Made by a program: the position numbers and the translations under genes
In this document: positions 14,715 through 14,840 of the stretch, in pieces
Layout: every line of letters begins with the position of its first letter
Position numbering within the stretch: the stretch's first letter is position 1
The notes under the pieces: generated by a model
What the model was told of the DNA's origin: nothing
The model's input: only the letters and a program-made list of their open reading frames with translations
The model's database searches: none
From: Bacteroidales bacterium
GTDB taxonomy: Bacteria > Bacteroidota > Bacteroidia > Bacteroidales > VadinHA17
Reading direction: 5' to 3'
Assembly (NCBI GenBank): GCA_003162595.1
Contig: PMNJ01000100.1
Span: 3,937 to 18,776 of the forward strand
DNA length: 14,840 nt

Positions 14715-14840
14715 TTATTTCTTTAATGTTCTCATATAGTTAACAATATTCCAGATATCCTCATCTGCCAATTTGCTTTCATACTTAGGCATTTCATCTC
14801 TTCCGGTTTTGGTTTTATAGAACAGATCACCATCACTCTG
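14715..14840 (-). CDS. Second monoheme cytochrome c, C-terminal part (partial at right edge)
   Basis: The minus strand encodes 41 residues and a TAA (14715-14717), open to the window edge. It reads QSDGDLFYKTKTGRDEMPKY and continues to NIVNYMRTLKK. By my count 30 of 41 residues equal the end of the neighbouring cytochrome (14279-14674), including the iron-binding methionine (GRDEMPKY). It is a tandem paralogue. The heme site and signal peptide lie outside the window. Confidence 0.88.
   Translation of the reverse strand, partial: QSDGDLFYKTKTGRDEMPKYESKLADEDIWNIVNYMRTLKK

Overview
The window looks like a chromosomal segment of a Bacteroidota bacterium, probably an environmental, respiring relative of the Bacteroidales; this is inferred from gene content and style, not from a search. 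Supporting signs are a BirA of the Bacteroidota type, a Lon with an acidic N-terminal extension, a zinc-free type B L31, a fused CcsBA, weak or absent Shine-Dalgarno sequences, and several matches to the Bacteroidota promoter pattern (TTTG at -33, TAnnTTTG at -7). The DNA is AT-rich. I see no mobile element, phage gene or CRISPR array.

Left part (1-4934), housekeeping: the 3' end of birA (+), then a SRPBCC-domain protein and pyrE as a minus-strand pair, a Nudix hydrolase (+) starting almost back to back with pyrE, then coaD and lon (-), whose ends overlap by 4 bases (ATGA). Middle part (4935-8551): a 385-base spacer with interspersed-repeat-like DNA, rpmE type B with its own promoter, leader and terminator, an uncharacterised GNAT-like protein, and a flippase-like multi-span membrane protein, all on the minus strand. 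A tRNA-His(GUG) on the plus strand (8672-8749) is followed by a strong 13-bp palindrome.

Right part (8803-14840), c-type cytochrome locus: a 1025-residue fused System II heme-lyase (CcsBA), a Crp/Fnr-family regulator 59 bases upstream of it, and, divergently, a six-heme lipoprotein cytochrome. The 207-base divergent spacer holds a perfect 14-bp FNR/CRP-type palindrome, TTGATATATATCAA. Further right are two tandem, similar monoheme cytochromes c on the minus strand; the second is cut by the window end. The simplest reading is that the Fnr-like protein controls itself, probably the heme-attachment machinery behind it, and the divergent multiheme lipoprotein, so that cytochromes and the enzyme that matures them are produced together when the electron acceptor changes. 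The physiological acceptor cannot be told from the sequence.

The most interesting part is this right-hand module: an exact operator at a divergent promoter, an Fnr-like protein with an incomplete cysteine set, and a hexaheme lipoprotein with a collagen-like spacer and one CX4CH heme site.
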